This document shows, piece by piece, positions 7,888 through 16,502 of a stretch of DNA of 64,000 nucleotides. Both the position numbers and the translations under genes were made by a program. The stretch lies in contig OZ220466.1 of NCBI GenBank assembly GCA_965116055.1, positions 1,054,001 to 1,118,000 on the forward strand, given 5' to 3'. Within the stretch, counting starts at the first letter, position 1; each line of letters starts with the position of its first letter. The notes beneath the pieces are model-generated. The model was not told the origin of the DNA, made no database searches, and saw only the letters and a program-made list of their open reading frames with translations. This stretch comes from Bin55 sp965116055. GTDB lineage: Bacteria > Pseudomonadota > Gammaproteobacteria > Pseudomonadales > Azotimanducaceae.

Positions 7888-9815
7888 GAGTTCTCGCCTT
7901 TCTTGATTTGTGCGTCCGACTCAGTGATTGCAGGCCAAATGCCGAGGGCCATCTGCGACAGGGCCTCGCCGCGTTCCCTTATGTCTGTCTCATACCAAGA
8001 GTCTTTTTTCAAAAACCACTTGTTAAGAAACAGTCCCGTATGCTTCTCCAGTTTTTGGCGTTTCTTAAGAAAGCCTTTATTGCTGGACGAGATGTTCAGG
8101 GCACTGCTCAACAGGGTGAGGTTGCCGAGCGTATGAAGCATTCGGTTGCGATTTTCTGCCTTCGGATCACTAGACCTTCGTTCAACAAATTCTCCATCCG
8201 AGAAAGGCCATTCTTCTTTCCATGAAACCGGCAGAATATGTTCTGTCCACAATCCGCTTGGCATGTCTGTCTTTTCGGCGAAAGGTGTACGGCTGGTTTT
8301 TTCTAATTCCCAGAGCACATCTTTGATCCGGGTTTGCGGTGCAAGCGAAAAGGCTGGTTTGGAAAGAATGCCGTTTTGGAACTCCTTGTCTCCGGGAAAT
8401 CTCGTACTGGCGCCTGTACGTTCCGCAAAGTAACTCTCTAACGCATCAACGCTCGGACCTTCGTCAATGAAGACTTGGGAAAGCCTCTGGAAAACATGGT
8501 TCAGGTTCTTCGCGGTCAGTCCCGAAAGGGTTCGGCGAACGATGTAGGAGTAGATCAAGCGATAAAGGCTTCGTTTTTCTTCAGTATCAATATCGCTTGT
8601 GCTGATCTGCATGACGATTGGATAGGCGGTTGTAACCTGCCATGCAGCGAGTTTCCGCCCAAGCCAATAGCAATCCATGTCCTTCTCAACGCGACCTTCG
8701 AGTGTTTCGTAGATCGGTGAGTACTTCCTAAGAATCCCGAGTTCGTCCTCGACATTGACGAAGCGTGGTTTGCCTTTAGGAACCGCGAAAACCCTGTATT
8801 CTGCGTAGAGTTCACGCATTGAAATCTTCTGGCCAGTCTCGGCAGCAAGAACATGCGTCAAAAAATGGTCGATCCGAGGACGCTTCGGGCGTGCAAAGGG
8901 GGCCATCTTGCGCCACCAGGTGTCATCAAAAGGAACCCAGAATTCATGGTAAAGATCCTCGACCACTGCTTGTTCCTTTTCGACCCGGTGGAAAATGTTG
9001 TTGCGGACGAGGTCCATTGCGAGCAATGGCTCGCCCCTAGAGTTCAGGGTTTCGAAGATCACTTGGGCGTCATCGTCCTCTCCAAGTGTGATAACTACAA
9101 GCTTCATACGGCTGAGCAGGGCGGTCAGCATGGCTTCAAGACGGATCTGGATCGCCTCATTGGTGTCGGTCTCGTCCGCAATGGTTTTGGTATAGCCATC
9201 TTCTACATCGCCTACGCGCAATTCTGCGGAGCCGAATTGCGCGAAATGGTCGATCAGCCTATAGAACTTCTCATAGGCACGGAGCGCGCGAACTTCGGTG
9301 TTCTTGGGGATCCCACCACGCCAATAATGCTTGTTGTAAAGTTTTTGGATCGTGCTGTAATCTTCTTTCATGATGTCGTGAAAGAGTTCCCGATCTGACA
9401 GTGTTGGCATTAACTTGAAGCAGGTCAGCTTGTCCTTGTCCTTTGACTTCAACTTGTTGAACAGGTAATCGCGGACATTGTCGGCGATGTCTTCAAACTT
9501 ATACTTTCGGGCAATTTCCCGCAGTGCCGCTAGGAACAACTGGAAGGTAGTCAGCCGCTGCTGTCCATCGATAACTTGCACCTTCGGGGTCACGCCGATC
9601 TGTGCCGCCTCTCCAATGGGAGCAAGGATCAGAGCACCCATGTAATGCTGAAATTTGCTCTCGCTTTCCAGAACCTCAATTGCTTTTGCCTCGACATCTT
9701 CCCAAAAAGGTACAAGCTGGAAATCGGACCATTGGTATTTCCGCTGGTAGATCGGCACCATGAAACGGCGTCCTTCGGCAAGGATCTCTTCGACAGCATG
9801 ATCGTCAGTCTGCAT
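7884..9815 (-). CDS. DUF262/DUF1524 protein, RloF/GmrSD-like defence nuclease
   Basis: 643 residues with the GmrS-like DUF262 domain at the N-terminus (VPIYQRKYQW at 20-29; VIDGQQRLTT at 81-90, the IDGQQR nucleotide-binding motif) and a GmrD-like DUF1524 His-Me nuclease region near the C-terminus (TEHILPVSW and NRMLHTLGNLTLLSSALN). Family members are NTP-dependent type IV restriction enzymes against modified DNA. Single-chain versions also sit inside type I RM operons (RloF), which fits the 4-bp overlap with the broken hsdM. An AAGG-type ribosome site lies just upstream of the ATG. The gene looks intact, so it may have outlived the methyltransferase; the substrate is unknown. Confidence 0.85.
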   Translation of the reverse strand: MQTDDHAVEEILAEGRRFMVPIYQRKYQWSDFQLVPFWEDVEAKAIEVLESESKFQHYMGALILAPIGEAAQIGVTPKVQVIDGQQRLTTFQLFLAALREIARKYKFEDIADNVRDYLFNKLKSKDKDKLTCFKLMPTLSDRELFHDIMKEDYSTIQKLYNKHYWRGGIPKNTEVRALRAYEKFYRLIDHFAQFGSAELRVGDVEDGYTKTIADETDTNEAIQIRLEAMLTALLSRMKLVVITLGEDDDAQVIFETLNSRGEPLLAMDLVRNNIFHRVEKEQAVVEDLYHEFWVPFDDTWWRKMAPFARPKRPRIDHFLTHVLAAETGQKISMRELYAEYRVFAVPKGKPRFVNVEDELGILRKYSPIYETLEGRVEKDMDCYWLGRKLAAWQVTTAYPIVMQISTSDIDTEEKRSLYRLIYSYIVRRTLSGLTAKNLNHVFQRLSQVFIDEGPSVDALESYFAERTGASTRFPGDKEFQNGILSKPAFSLAPQTRIKDVLWELEKTSRTPFAEKTDMPSGLWTEHILPVSWKEEWPFSDGEFVERRSSDPKAENRNRMLHTLGNLTLLSSALNISSSNKGFLKKRQKLEKHTGLFLNKWFLKKDSWYETDIRERGEALSQMALGIWPAITESDAQIKKGENS

Positions 9816-10023
9816 GGGTGAACCTTCTTTTATAAATAGACATAGCGATCCCCGCTGTTGTGATTACTGTTAGCAGCTTCTTCGTTGGGCTATCTTTTCG
9901 ACATTCGCTTGATCTTGCACAAGCTGGTACATGTCAATACTGCATTCAAAGTCCGTTTCACAACAGGCTATATCCTTTCCTCTGTAAACAGAACTTCAAT
10001 TGGCTGGTCAGGAGACCTAATCA

Positions 10024-10815
10024 ATGTCATTCGAACAAATCATTGTAGACCAAAATGACCGTGTTGGCGTCATCACCTTAAATCGCCCAGAACGACTCAA
10101 TGCGTGGACCGATCGTATGTCAGGTGAACTCATTGAGCAAATTAGCGCATGGAACGACGACGATTCCATTGGCGCAATCCTAGTCACCGGTGCTGGGCGC
10201 GCGTTTTGTGCCGGGGCTGACTTGAATGTGTTCGCTGAGCGCGTGGAAACAAACAAATCCGGGCAAGGCGAATCACTCCACAGAGGTGGCGCTAATTTCA
10301 CGCATTTCATTCGTACTTCTAAGCCTACGATTGCAGCGATTAACGGTTATGCCGTTGGTGTTGGGTTAACGATGATCCTCCCGTTCGACATACGCATCGC
10401 ATCAACAGCTGCCAATCTCAGCATTCGGTTCATCAAAATGGGGTTGATGCCTGAACTCGGTTCGACGCGTTTGCTCGCCAATCTCATCGGACTAGGCCCC
10501 GCAACCGATATGTGCTTGTCCGGTCGCATGGTTTCTGGCGAGGAAGCGCTACAGCTCGGTCTGGTCAGCGGTGTCGTTGAACCCGGCGACTTGATGGATG
10601 TCGCCATGGCAAAGGCGCAAGAGATTGCGAACAATCCCACTCAAGCCGTGATGATGATCAAAGAACTACTCAATCGGAATCCTATGGATGCGGACTTGGA
10701 GGCGGTCATGGAGCGTGAGAACATTCGCGACCAAATCGCGCGGCGCTTGCCAGATCATGCCGAAGCAGTGTCTGCTTTCTTGGCGAAGAGGGACCCAAAT
10801 TTCAATCAAAGTTGA
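10024..10815 (+). CDS. Enoyl-CoA hydratase/isomerase (crotonase) family protein
   Basis: 263 residues, the usual crotonase length. The CoA and oxyanion-hole regions are visible: AFCAGADLN (about 60-68) and AAINGYAVGVGLTM (about 104-117), followed by FIKMGLMPELGSTRLL. The canonical GGG-C-E of hydratases is replaced by GVGLT, and the second acidic position falls in MPELGS, so an isomerase or other crotonase reaction is as possible as hydration. An AGGAGA box sits 9 nt before the ATG. It stands alone, with no acyl-CoA dehydrogenase or thiolase beside it, so the pathway cannot be assigned. Confidence 0.85.
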   Translation: MSFEQIIVDQNDRVGVITLNRPERLNAWTDRMSGELIEQISAWNDDDSIGAILVTGAGRAFCAGADLNVFAERVETNKSGQGESLHRGGANFTHFIRTSKPTIAAINGYAVGVGLTMILPFDIRIASTAANLSIRFIKMGLMPELGSTRLLANLIGLGPATDMCLSGRMVSGEEALQLGLVSGVVEPGDLMDVAMAKAQEIANNPTQAVMMIKELLNRNPMDADLEAVMERENIRDQIARRLPDHAEAVSAFLAKRDPNFNQS

Positions 10816-11150
10816 TTGGACATTAGGTAACTGAGCAGCCAGCGTCCGATGGGCAGTTTCAACAGCAAGGCCGCTGTAATGACAGATGCGACGAGCGGTA
10901 TTAGCGAAGCGACTGTGGAAGTTCAGTGCGCCCGAGGGTGTGAAGGCGAAGGTAGTCTTCTGCTATCGAAATGAGGATGAAGCAAGCAAGTCGAAGTTCG
11001 TCAACCTCCGGGTAAGGCCATATTCGTTCAAGCCGATGTGCCCCACGAAATTAAGGCTGCTAAGGTAATGGATTGAAAGAAAACGAAAGAGGAGTGTGGA
11101 CGCTTCGGCATTCTAGCGGTTGAGTTTAACAGCAATACCCAATACATAGC
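10816..11150. other. Intergenic region with possible coding relics
   Basis: 335 bp between convergent genes. On the minus strand a hydrophobic stretch (LVASVITAALLLKLPIGRW, about 10830-10915) ends inside the crotonase 3' end. A different minus frame upstream of it is open for about 45 codons. They may be debris of a membrane-protein gene or chance; neither has a convincing start. Confidence 0.25.
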
Positions 11151-12182
11151 TTAGAACCATCGGTCTTGGATCGTCCGATACCTACCATCAGCTTGTATCT
11201 TCAATAACGCGGCATTCAGCGGCTCGCGAAGAGTAGACGCTTCTTGTAGTGCGATAGCAATGAAATGCGGCGCGAACGACGGTTCTGTCACGATCAGATC
11301 TTGATGATTTTTTGCAAGATGGGAAATGGCGAATGCATCGTGCACAACGATATCTACATGACCTTCGCGTAATGCTTCCGCAGCGTCTTGAAGGTCGTCG
11401 AATGTCTCGGTTTTAAGGCCTAGATCTTCGCAGTATGCCGCGGCCGCTGTATTGGTTTTGATGCCAACTACGTACTTTCGTAAATCACTAACCGATTGAA
11501 CCGGTGAAGTTGCGCGTTGGACCATCGCATCGGCCGCGAACTGACCGAAGATCACACCGAATGCGGTCACTCCCGTCAAAATCAACAGCACGGCGCTAAC
11601 TCGACCGAGCGCTCGTTTCGGCGCAATATCCCCGTAACCGACGGTGGACATGGTGACGATGCTGAACCACATTGACTCGAAGACTCCTGGTAAATAACGA
11701 TCACTGATGGTTTCTCGACCATGTTCGGATATCCACATCAGGTGCGCGAAAAGAATTACCAACAATAACAAGATCAAAAGCATTTTCATGCTTTCATCGC
11801 TGAAGTTTGGGATGAGACTGCGGTCGACTAGGCTCACGGCGGTGAATCCGCTAGCCGCTATTGGATGGGTGAAGTCCATGTCTTGTTCGCGAGCATTAGT
11901 AACGCTGATACAACCAATTGCGACATCAGCTCGTTTCTCTTTGATGCTCACGAGTTTTTCGTCGAATGACTTCAGTTCAAGGCTGTACTCAATTTCGAGT
12001 GTGCTGGCTAATGTTTCCCACAATTCAACAGAAAATCCGCTTGGATCGCCATCTGATGTGAAGACGCAGGGATGTACTTCACTGGCAATGACAAGCAAGG
12101 GGGATGCCGCACATATACCTGAGCACGAGAACGCTATTGCACAGGCTAGTGCAATGCGGTTAGTCACTACACCGCATCTCAA
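11151..12182 (-). CDS. GluR0-type ligand-gated potassium channel
   Basis: 343 residues with the layout of prokaryotic ionotropic glutamate receptors: signal peptide (about 1-26); first lobe of a periplasmic solute-binding domain (28-125, with GFSVELWETLA and TNAREQDMDFTHP carrying the usual ligand-binding Arg); TM1 (about 132-151); pore helix and K+ selectivity filter STVGYGDIAP (TVGYGD at 180-185); TM2 (about 195-221); then the second binding lobe (about 228-330). Extracellular ligand, probably an amino acid, should gate K+ flux. Start is TTG 12182, or GTG 12167, which gives a cleaner signal peptide. It is last in a minus-strand operon with PspA-like and DUF2491 genes. Architecture is seen; ligand and role are inferred. 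Confidence 0.9.
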   Translation of the reverse strand: MRCGVVTNRIALACAIAFSCSGICAASPLLVIASEVHPCVFTSDGDPSGFSVELWETLASTLEIEYSLELKSFDEKLVSIKEKRADVAIGCISVTNAREQDMDFTHPIAASGFTAVSLVDRSLIPNFSDESMKMLLILLLLVILFAHLMWISEHGRETISDRYLPGVFESMWFSIVTMSTVGYGDIAPKRALGRVSAVLLILTGVTAFGVIFGQFAADAMVQRATSPVQSVSDLRKYVVGIKTNTAAAAYCEDLGLKTETFDDLQDAAEALREGHVDIVVHDAFAISHLAKNHQDLIVTEPSFAPHFIAIALQEASTLREPLNAALLKIQADGRYRTIQDRWF

Positions 12183-12307
12183 GGTTACTAGTATGCAGGG
12201 GTCTACGGCACTCCAAGAAGTATGACGATCTTACAGCAAAGCATGCATATCCCGTGCCCAGCGACCTCTTTACAAATGAAGATGCGATGCCACCAGCACT
12301 CAGATGT

Positions 12308-12454
12308 TCAAAGCCGTTTCTTTAGGAACGTAAAAGCAACGAATATGGCGACGGTCAACGCGACAATGGTGAACAAACTCGCAAGCCAGCCAATGACGAA
12401 GTACAAGATCAATCCGATACCCGCAATGCCCAGAACGTACCAAAGTGTTTTCAC
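12308..12454 (-). CDS. Small two-helix membrane protein (48 aa)
   Basis: GTG start at 12454, TGA at 12308-12310. The peptide is almost wholly hydrophobic: VKTLWYVLGIAGIGLILYFV, a short break at GW, a second helix (about residues 25-43), and a basic tail FLKKRL. The composition and Lys/Arg tail fit a real inner-membrane miniprotein following the positive-inside rule. It lies between the PspA-like gene (54 bp upstream) and the channel gene (125 bp downstream), in the same direction. It may anchor or modulate either partner, which is inference. The ribosome site is weak and I recognise no family. Confidence 0.6.
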   Translation of the reverse strand: MKTLWYVLGIAGIGLILYFVIGWLASLFTIVALTVAIFVAFTFLKKRL

Positions 12455-12508
12455 TATGTGCTGTTTACCTATTACCTGGCATGAAGTCTTCGTGTTCCAG
12501 GGATCATA

Positions 12509-13276
12509 CTAGAGTTTGTCTGGTAGGCTAGGGGCGGGTGGTTTTGCTTCATCTTCCACACCAGCTAAAACCGCTGCAACGTCTGCATCTTCAAACGCTG
12601 GATCTTTTTTCTCGCTCACATCGCTTAGCAATTCTGCTCGGCGATTCGCTGCATTCGCTGCTTGCCGAGACTTTTCGGCCTGTTCCTGCATGACCTTGGA
12701 CGCAACACCGAGATTGGTTGATCCGCTACGGATGCCAGCTAATCGTTCCTGATGCTGAGCGCGTTTATTGGCTCGATCTTCGGCCCTTTTCGCGCGGGAC
12801 ATTTCAGCCTGAGCTTTTTTAAGGTTGGACTCAAGCATCTTGATCGTTTCTGCCATTTCTTCTTGGATGGCCTCTACTTCATCAAGATCCTGTTTTGCCA
12901 ATTCGGCTTCTTCAATTTCGGTTCGTGCACTGCCGAGCAATTCGGACGCTTCTAATTTCAGCTTGTCCGCTGCTAGCGATAGTTTGTCGGCCTTTGCTGG
13001 ATCGGCTGCCGCGGCTTGCTCAAGCGCTCGAATCTGGTCCATTTTTTTGTTATATGCCGTTCGTGCCGCTTCCGCTTCGGCTGCCTCGCGGTTGTAGGTT
13101 ACCCGATAGTCTTCGACTTCTAGCGCGAATTTCTCGAATTTTTCTCGTTCTGCAGCAATCTCTGCTTTTGAGGTGCCTTCGGGATCAATTTTGACCATAC
13201 CCGTCAGAATGGCATCACCTGCTTCGGCAAGTTTGCCTTCGCCGTAGTTTTTCCAAAATGCAAGTTTGTTTAGCAC
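12509..13276 (-). CDS. PspA/IM30-family protein, YjfJ-like
   Basis: 255 residues, nearly all predicted coiled coil: long Glu/Lys/Ala heptads from about residue 40 to 190 (AEAARTAYNKKMDQIRALEQ; KRAEDRANKRAQHQERLAGI), a short amphipathic N-terminus (MLNKLAFWKNYGEGKLAEAG) suited to membrane binding, and an acidic C-terminal tail. PspA/IM30 proteins coat stressed inner membrane. The neighbouring DUF2491 gene makes this the YjfJ-type paralogue, as in the enteric yjfIJKLMC cluster. It lies 39 bp after the DUF2491 gene in one operon. A membrane-maintenance role is inferred from family and context. Confidence 0.8.
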   Translation of the reverse strand: MLNKLAFWKNYGEGKLAEAGDAILTGMVKIDPEGTSKAEIAAEREKFEKFALEVEDYRVTYNREAAEAEAARTAYNKKMDQIRALEQAAAADPAKADKLSLAADKLKLEASELLGSARTEIEEAELAKQDLDEVEAIQEEMAETIKMLESNLKKAQAEMSRAKRAEDRANKRAQHQERLAGIRSGSTNLGVASKVMQEQAEKSRQAANAANRRAELLSDVSEKKDPAFEDADVAAVLAGVEDEAKPPAPSLPDKL

Positions 13277-13315
13277 AGTTGTTTCCTCCGTAAGTGCAAG
13301 TTAAAGCGTTTGGGT

Positions 13316-14071
13316 TTAAATCGCATCAGGCAGTTCAATGTCTGCTGCGTCCAACGAAATCCCTACCCAGATCCGCACGCGAAAACCATTGTCGTCGCGT
13401 TCTACGGTGGGTAGCAAATACTCTTGGATCTCGGCACCTCCTAATCCTTCAAGCATCCGGGCGAATAACATCGTACCGAGATGTTCAACTTGGGTCGCTT
13501 GTTCGCCGTAGGGGTCAAGATTGATGGTTTCGTTAAGGGTGACAGGCGAGAGCCACGTGTCACTATCGGCTTCCCACATGCGTTCATAGGTCGAATCGTC
13601 CGGTGTGTAGAAGAGCGGCATGCCGAGAACCCCAGCATTTTCAGCGAGCCAAAAGTCGACAGCCGTGGATTCATCCTCATTTTCTGGCACGGCCACATGG
13701 TAAAGCGGCAGCTCGTATTGCTCATGGAATACATACCGTTCGGTAACTTGGTTGCCCTTGTCGTCCATCAGTAGCATGAGCATTGAGCTCTCATCCGGGT
13801 CGAGTCGCGAATCAAGGTAGAGACGGTAAGTCTTCATTCCGGCAAATGTCACGTCACTGAACGCGCTGAGCAATGTCTCTTCGCCAGGATGCCGCGTGTG
13901 ACTCGCATCGCCTGCGAGTAGAAACGGCGCTTCCGCAAACTGAATACGGGAGCCCACGCGCAGATTAAGTGGAAGTCTGTCGTCAATACGCTTTTTTTCA
14001 TTAGCGTTATCTCGGGACCAACGGTCTTTAGCCGCCTTGACTTTCAAGCGAAGGTACTGCTTCATCGACAT
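13316..14071 (-). CDS. DUF2491 family protein, YjfK-like
   Basis: 251 residues, soluble, acidic, no signal peptide or membrane helix. The segment LPLNLRVGSRIQFAEAPFLL near residues 34-53 and a central beta-rich region (YRLYLDS, MLMLLMDDKGNQ, YVFHEQYELPLYHV) match the DUF2491 family, of which E. coli YjfK is a member. Biochemical function is unknown. In enterobacteria it is encoded beside the PspA-like YjfJ, exactly as here. It lies 21 bp after the upstream gene. ATG at 14071; a second in-frame ATG two codons later is an alternative. Confidence 0.75.
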   Translation of the reverse strand: MSMKQYLRLKVKAAKDRWSRDNANEKKRIDDRLPLNLRVGSRIQFAEAPFLLAGDASHTRHPGEETLLSAFSDVTFAGMKTYRLYLDSRLDPDESSMLMLLMDDKGNQVTERYVFHEQYELPLYHVAVPENEDESTAVDFWLAENAGVLGMPLFYTPDDSTYERMWEADSDTWLSPVTLNETINLDPYGEQATQVEHLGTMLFARMLEGLGGAEIQEYLLPTVERDDNGFRVRIWVGISLDAADIELPDAI

Positions 14072-14092
14072 GATTCGATGCTCAATATGTAT

Positions 14093-15742
14093 TTAGTGTT
14101 CGCGGGTTACGTCGTCAATGGCAGGTTGAGCGTCAAGCACGGCACCTAGAAACGCTTCGTAGGCTTCGGCATGATTTTCGCGCCAGGTTAAACTGGCGAC
14201 CAGATCGACTGGTACCGTCAGGGTTTCAACTTCGGAAAAGATCAAACCGTCTTGAATGTTCGGATATTGATCGTCAGGAATGTCAAGGAAGACATACACG
14301 TCTTCGCCCGAAGGATCACGATGTCCTTGGAAGAGCTTGCCGTGCCCGTACTTTTTATCGTTGAAGTCCCAGTCGTTCACCGGTACGAGCACAACCTCAT
14401 CGCCTAATGAATTCGCTCGTTGCAATAGTTGGGTGTTTAACGATGCGACGAATAGCATGCAATCCGCTTGGCCGGTGGAGACCTGATTGAGTGCTGTTGA
14501 GCCGCCGACATTCTGTGTATCAACGGACGTGTAGTTAGTATCCATGCTGACGAATTCGCTCCAAGTCACCTCGGTACCAGAGCCGACGGCATCAACTAGT
14601 AGCAATTTGCCTGGGAGGTCCCCGACATCTTCAATGCCGCTTTCGCGATGGCAGATCATGTGTGCAAACTCCACGGCCGGGGTTGCTACGCGTTCGAAGT
14701 TGTAACTACCGGTCGGATTGCGTTCGGCATACATGCCAAACGCATTGCGCTGAACGTATGCGCCATCGCACTTGTTCTGTTCCAAGTATTCGAGGTTTTG
14801 CATCGAACCGCTGGTATTGACGATGTCGATAAGCACACCTTCACCGGCGTACTGGCGTACGAGCTCCGCGAAACGGTGATAGTTTCCTTCAGCGCGCGCC
14901 GTGCATAAGCGAAACGTTGGTGCAAGCGAACGGACCAACGCAGGTGCCATCACCATGTCAGGTTCTACGCCCGATGGCAGGTAGATCGGATCAATCGGTG
15001 TGCCATCAAGTTTGGCCATTTCGGCTTTAAGTTGGTCAAGTTGTGCGCGTATCTCGGCGTTTTCACTAGCTTGTTGTTCCATTTCTGCCATCCAGGCTTT
15101 CATGCCCGGATCGTTTTGATGGTGATATGCAAAAGCGGAGTAACGGGGCGTTAAAGCATGACCTAGCATGTAACCTAGAAACAAACCGTCGAACATGCCA
15201 TAACTCGGTGCCCCCATATAGACGTAATTTGGGGTATTCCAACCGCCGTAGAAGCCATCTCGACGTTGCCAATAGTCGTTTCGTGTACGAGAGGAGTTCT
15301 GCGAAGCGCGACGATAAAGCGGCGAGGACGAAGCCGTTGCATTCGAGGTGCTTGCTTTTCCTTTGAATTTGCTTTGCTGTTGAGACTGGTATTGACGGTA
15401 TGCGTTCTGCTGGCGAGTGTTACGAAAATTGTTTGTCGGCGTCCGTGCGAAACGAGTGTTAGCTGAAGCCCGTCGAGTCGAATCCGCTGCAGAAGCGGAA
15501 CGCGTTGCCCCGCCGAACCCGCGGTTTGCGGACCGATCGGTTGCTCGTTGGGGAGTCGATCGTGAGGGGGTGGCTTTAGGTCGTGGAGTGGTTTTGCGCG
15601 AAAAATTCTTAAAGGCCGGTGCTTTGTAACTGCGTGTACTGCTGAATTTGAACGAACCGCCAAATCGGCGGGCATCAACCTCATACGCTACGCCCAGAAT
15701 AAGAATTGACGCGAATAAACCAGCTAGCAGGGACTTCAACAT
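14093..15742 (-). CDS. Secreted/anchored protein with Ser/Arg-rich region and substrate-binding-like domain
   Basis: 549 residues, first gene of the operon. Residues 1-24 form a signal peptide or anchor (LLAGLFASILILGVAYEVDA). Residues 25-170 are low complexity, rich in Ser, Thr, Arg and Asn. A Gly/Tyr/Trp patch follows (YGGWNTPNYVYMGAPSYGMF) with a hydrophobic LFLGYMLGHAL, then a short helix (about 210-245). Residues 275-545 look like a periplasmic type 2 solute-binding fold of the TAXI/NMT1 kind (FRLCTARAEGNYHRFAELV; VDAVGSGTEVTW; GGSTALNQVSTGQADC). No TRAP permease is adjacent. It may sense a ligand at the periplasmic face and signal to the PspA/channel module; that is inference. Confidence 0.65.
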   Translation of the reverse strand: MLKSLLAGLFASILILGVAYEVDARRFGGSFKFSSTRSYKAPAFKNFSRKTTPRPKATPSRSTPQRATDRSANRGFGGATRSASAADSTRRASANTRFARTPTNNFRNTRQQNAYRQYQSQQQSKFKGKASTSNATASSSPLYRRASQNSSRTRNDYWQRRDGFYGGWNTPNYVYMGAPSYGMFDGLFLGYMLGHALTPRYSAFAYHHQNDPGMKAWMAEMEQQASENAEIRAQLDQLKAEMAKLDGTPIDPIYLPSGVEPDMVMAPALVRSLAPTFRLCTARAEGNYHRFAELVRQYAGEGVLIDIVNTSGSMQNLEYLEQNKCDGAYVQRNAFGMYAERNPTGSYNFERVATPAVEFAHMICHRESGIEDVGDLPGKLLLVDAVGSGTEVTWSEFVSMDTNYTSVDTQNVGGSTALNQVSTGQADCMLFVASLNTQLLQRANSLGDEVVLVPVNDWDFNDKKYGHGKLFQGHRDPSGEDVYVFLDIPDDQYPNIQDGLIFSEVETLTVPVDLVASLTWRENHAEAYEAFLGAVLDAQPAIDDVTREH

Positions 15743-16205
15743 GAAACTAAGACTCCTACATGAGGGTATCGTATAACCAAGTGTGCATTATTGTAAATAA
15801 TGATGGTATCAATTCTACAGAATATAGAAAGGTGTTGTTTCTCAAGCTATCGGAGAGGTCTTGGATGAACATAAACAGACGGGACAACAACTGGCAATGT
15901 TCGATTCACTCCATGGTGACGTTAGGCGTCATTTCCCAGTAGCGATCAATTCATAGTTACTAGGCGCGTGAAATTCAGGCATAATCGCATCAAGCAGCTT
16001 CCTGCAATGCTGATGATTTTTACGGTGAAGTCATACAGATTGCAGTAAGGGTTTTGGTAGGCTCAACGATGGTCTGATCACTGCGAACCCTTTATAGGAC
16101 GAGTGCTGCAATGTTAGATTTGCCTTCATGGTCGCAGTAAGTCGTAAAGTTCCTAGCTCACCTCATCATCGGTGTGTTAAAGACGCAAGAACAGGTTAAC
16201 GAGCG
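15743..16205. other. Intergenic region upstream of the channel/PspA operon
   Basis: 463 bp between divergent genes. It should hold the promoter of the minus-strand operon, but I see no convincing sigma-54 (GG-N10-GC) or sigma-E site. The short open stretch at 15760-15942 has no protein-like composition. TTATTGTAAATAATGA near 15787-15802 is a weak inverted repeat (TTATT/AATAA). Confidence 0.4.
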
Positions 16206-16493
16206 ATGGAGTTAAAAACGGTACTGTCTACGGATATTGATGCACAACGGCACGCCATAGGAAGACCGTTGGTTTATCGTGTGCACCGATCAATTCGAGG
16301 TGGGAATTTGGTCGACATGCAAGCGAAACCGCTCGCGTGGGCCGTGGCGATTCCCATTGATGGCGCTATGCACTCATTGGTAAGCGTTCGTAAAAATCGT
16401 CGAGAATGGCAGGACCTGAATCGTCTGGCAAAAGAAATGCGCCAACTAGGATTTATTGAGTACGAGGTTCGTGACAATTTGTCCGTGAAATGA
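16206..16493 (+). CDS. Small hypothetical protein
   Basis: 95 residues, ATG start, weak ribosome site. The middle (LAWAVAIPIDGAMHSLVSVR) reads like beta strands, and the second half is charged and helical (RREWQDLNRLAKEMRQLGFI). No membrane segment, signal or recognised motif. It is convergent with the adenosyltransferase gene, 9 bp apart. Balanced composition suggests a real gene rather than a chance frame, but no function can be offered. Confidence 0.5.
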   Translation: MELKTVLSTDIDAQRHAIGRPLVYRVHRSIRGGNLVDMQAKPLAWAVAIPIDGAMHSLVSVRKNRREWQDLNRLAKEMRQLGFIEYEVRDNLSVK

Positions 16494-16502
16494 TTGGCGA
16501 AG

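Noticed and set aside
10806..10926. Hydrophobic minus-strand stretch read as the C-terminus of a membrane protein
   Set aside because: No start codon, bounded by a stop after about 38 codons and overlapping the crotonase 3' end; may be chance.
12222..12512. 96-codon plus-strand frame
   Set aside because: It is the complement of the real 48-residue membrane protein and has a composition unlike protein (many Met, Thr, Pro).
15175..15684. 169-codon minus-strand frame rich in Arg and His
   Set aside because: Shadow of the low-complexity region of the secreted SBP-like protein in another frame.
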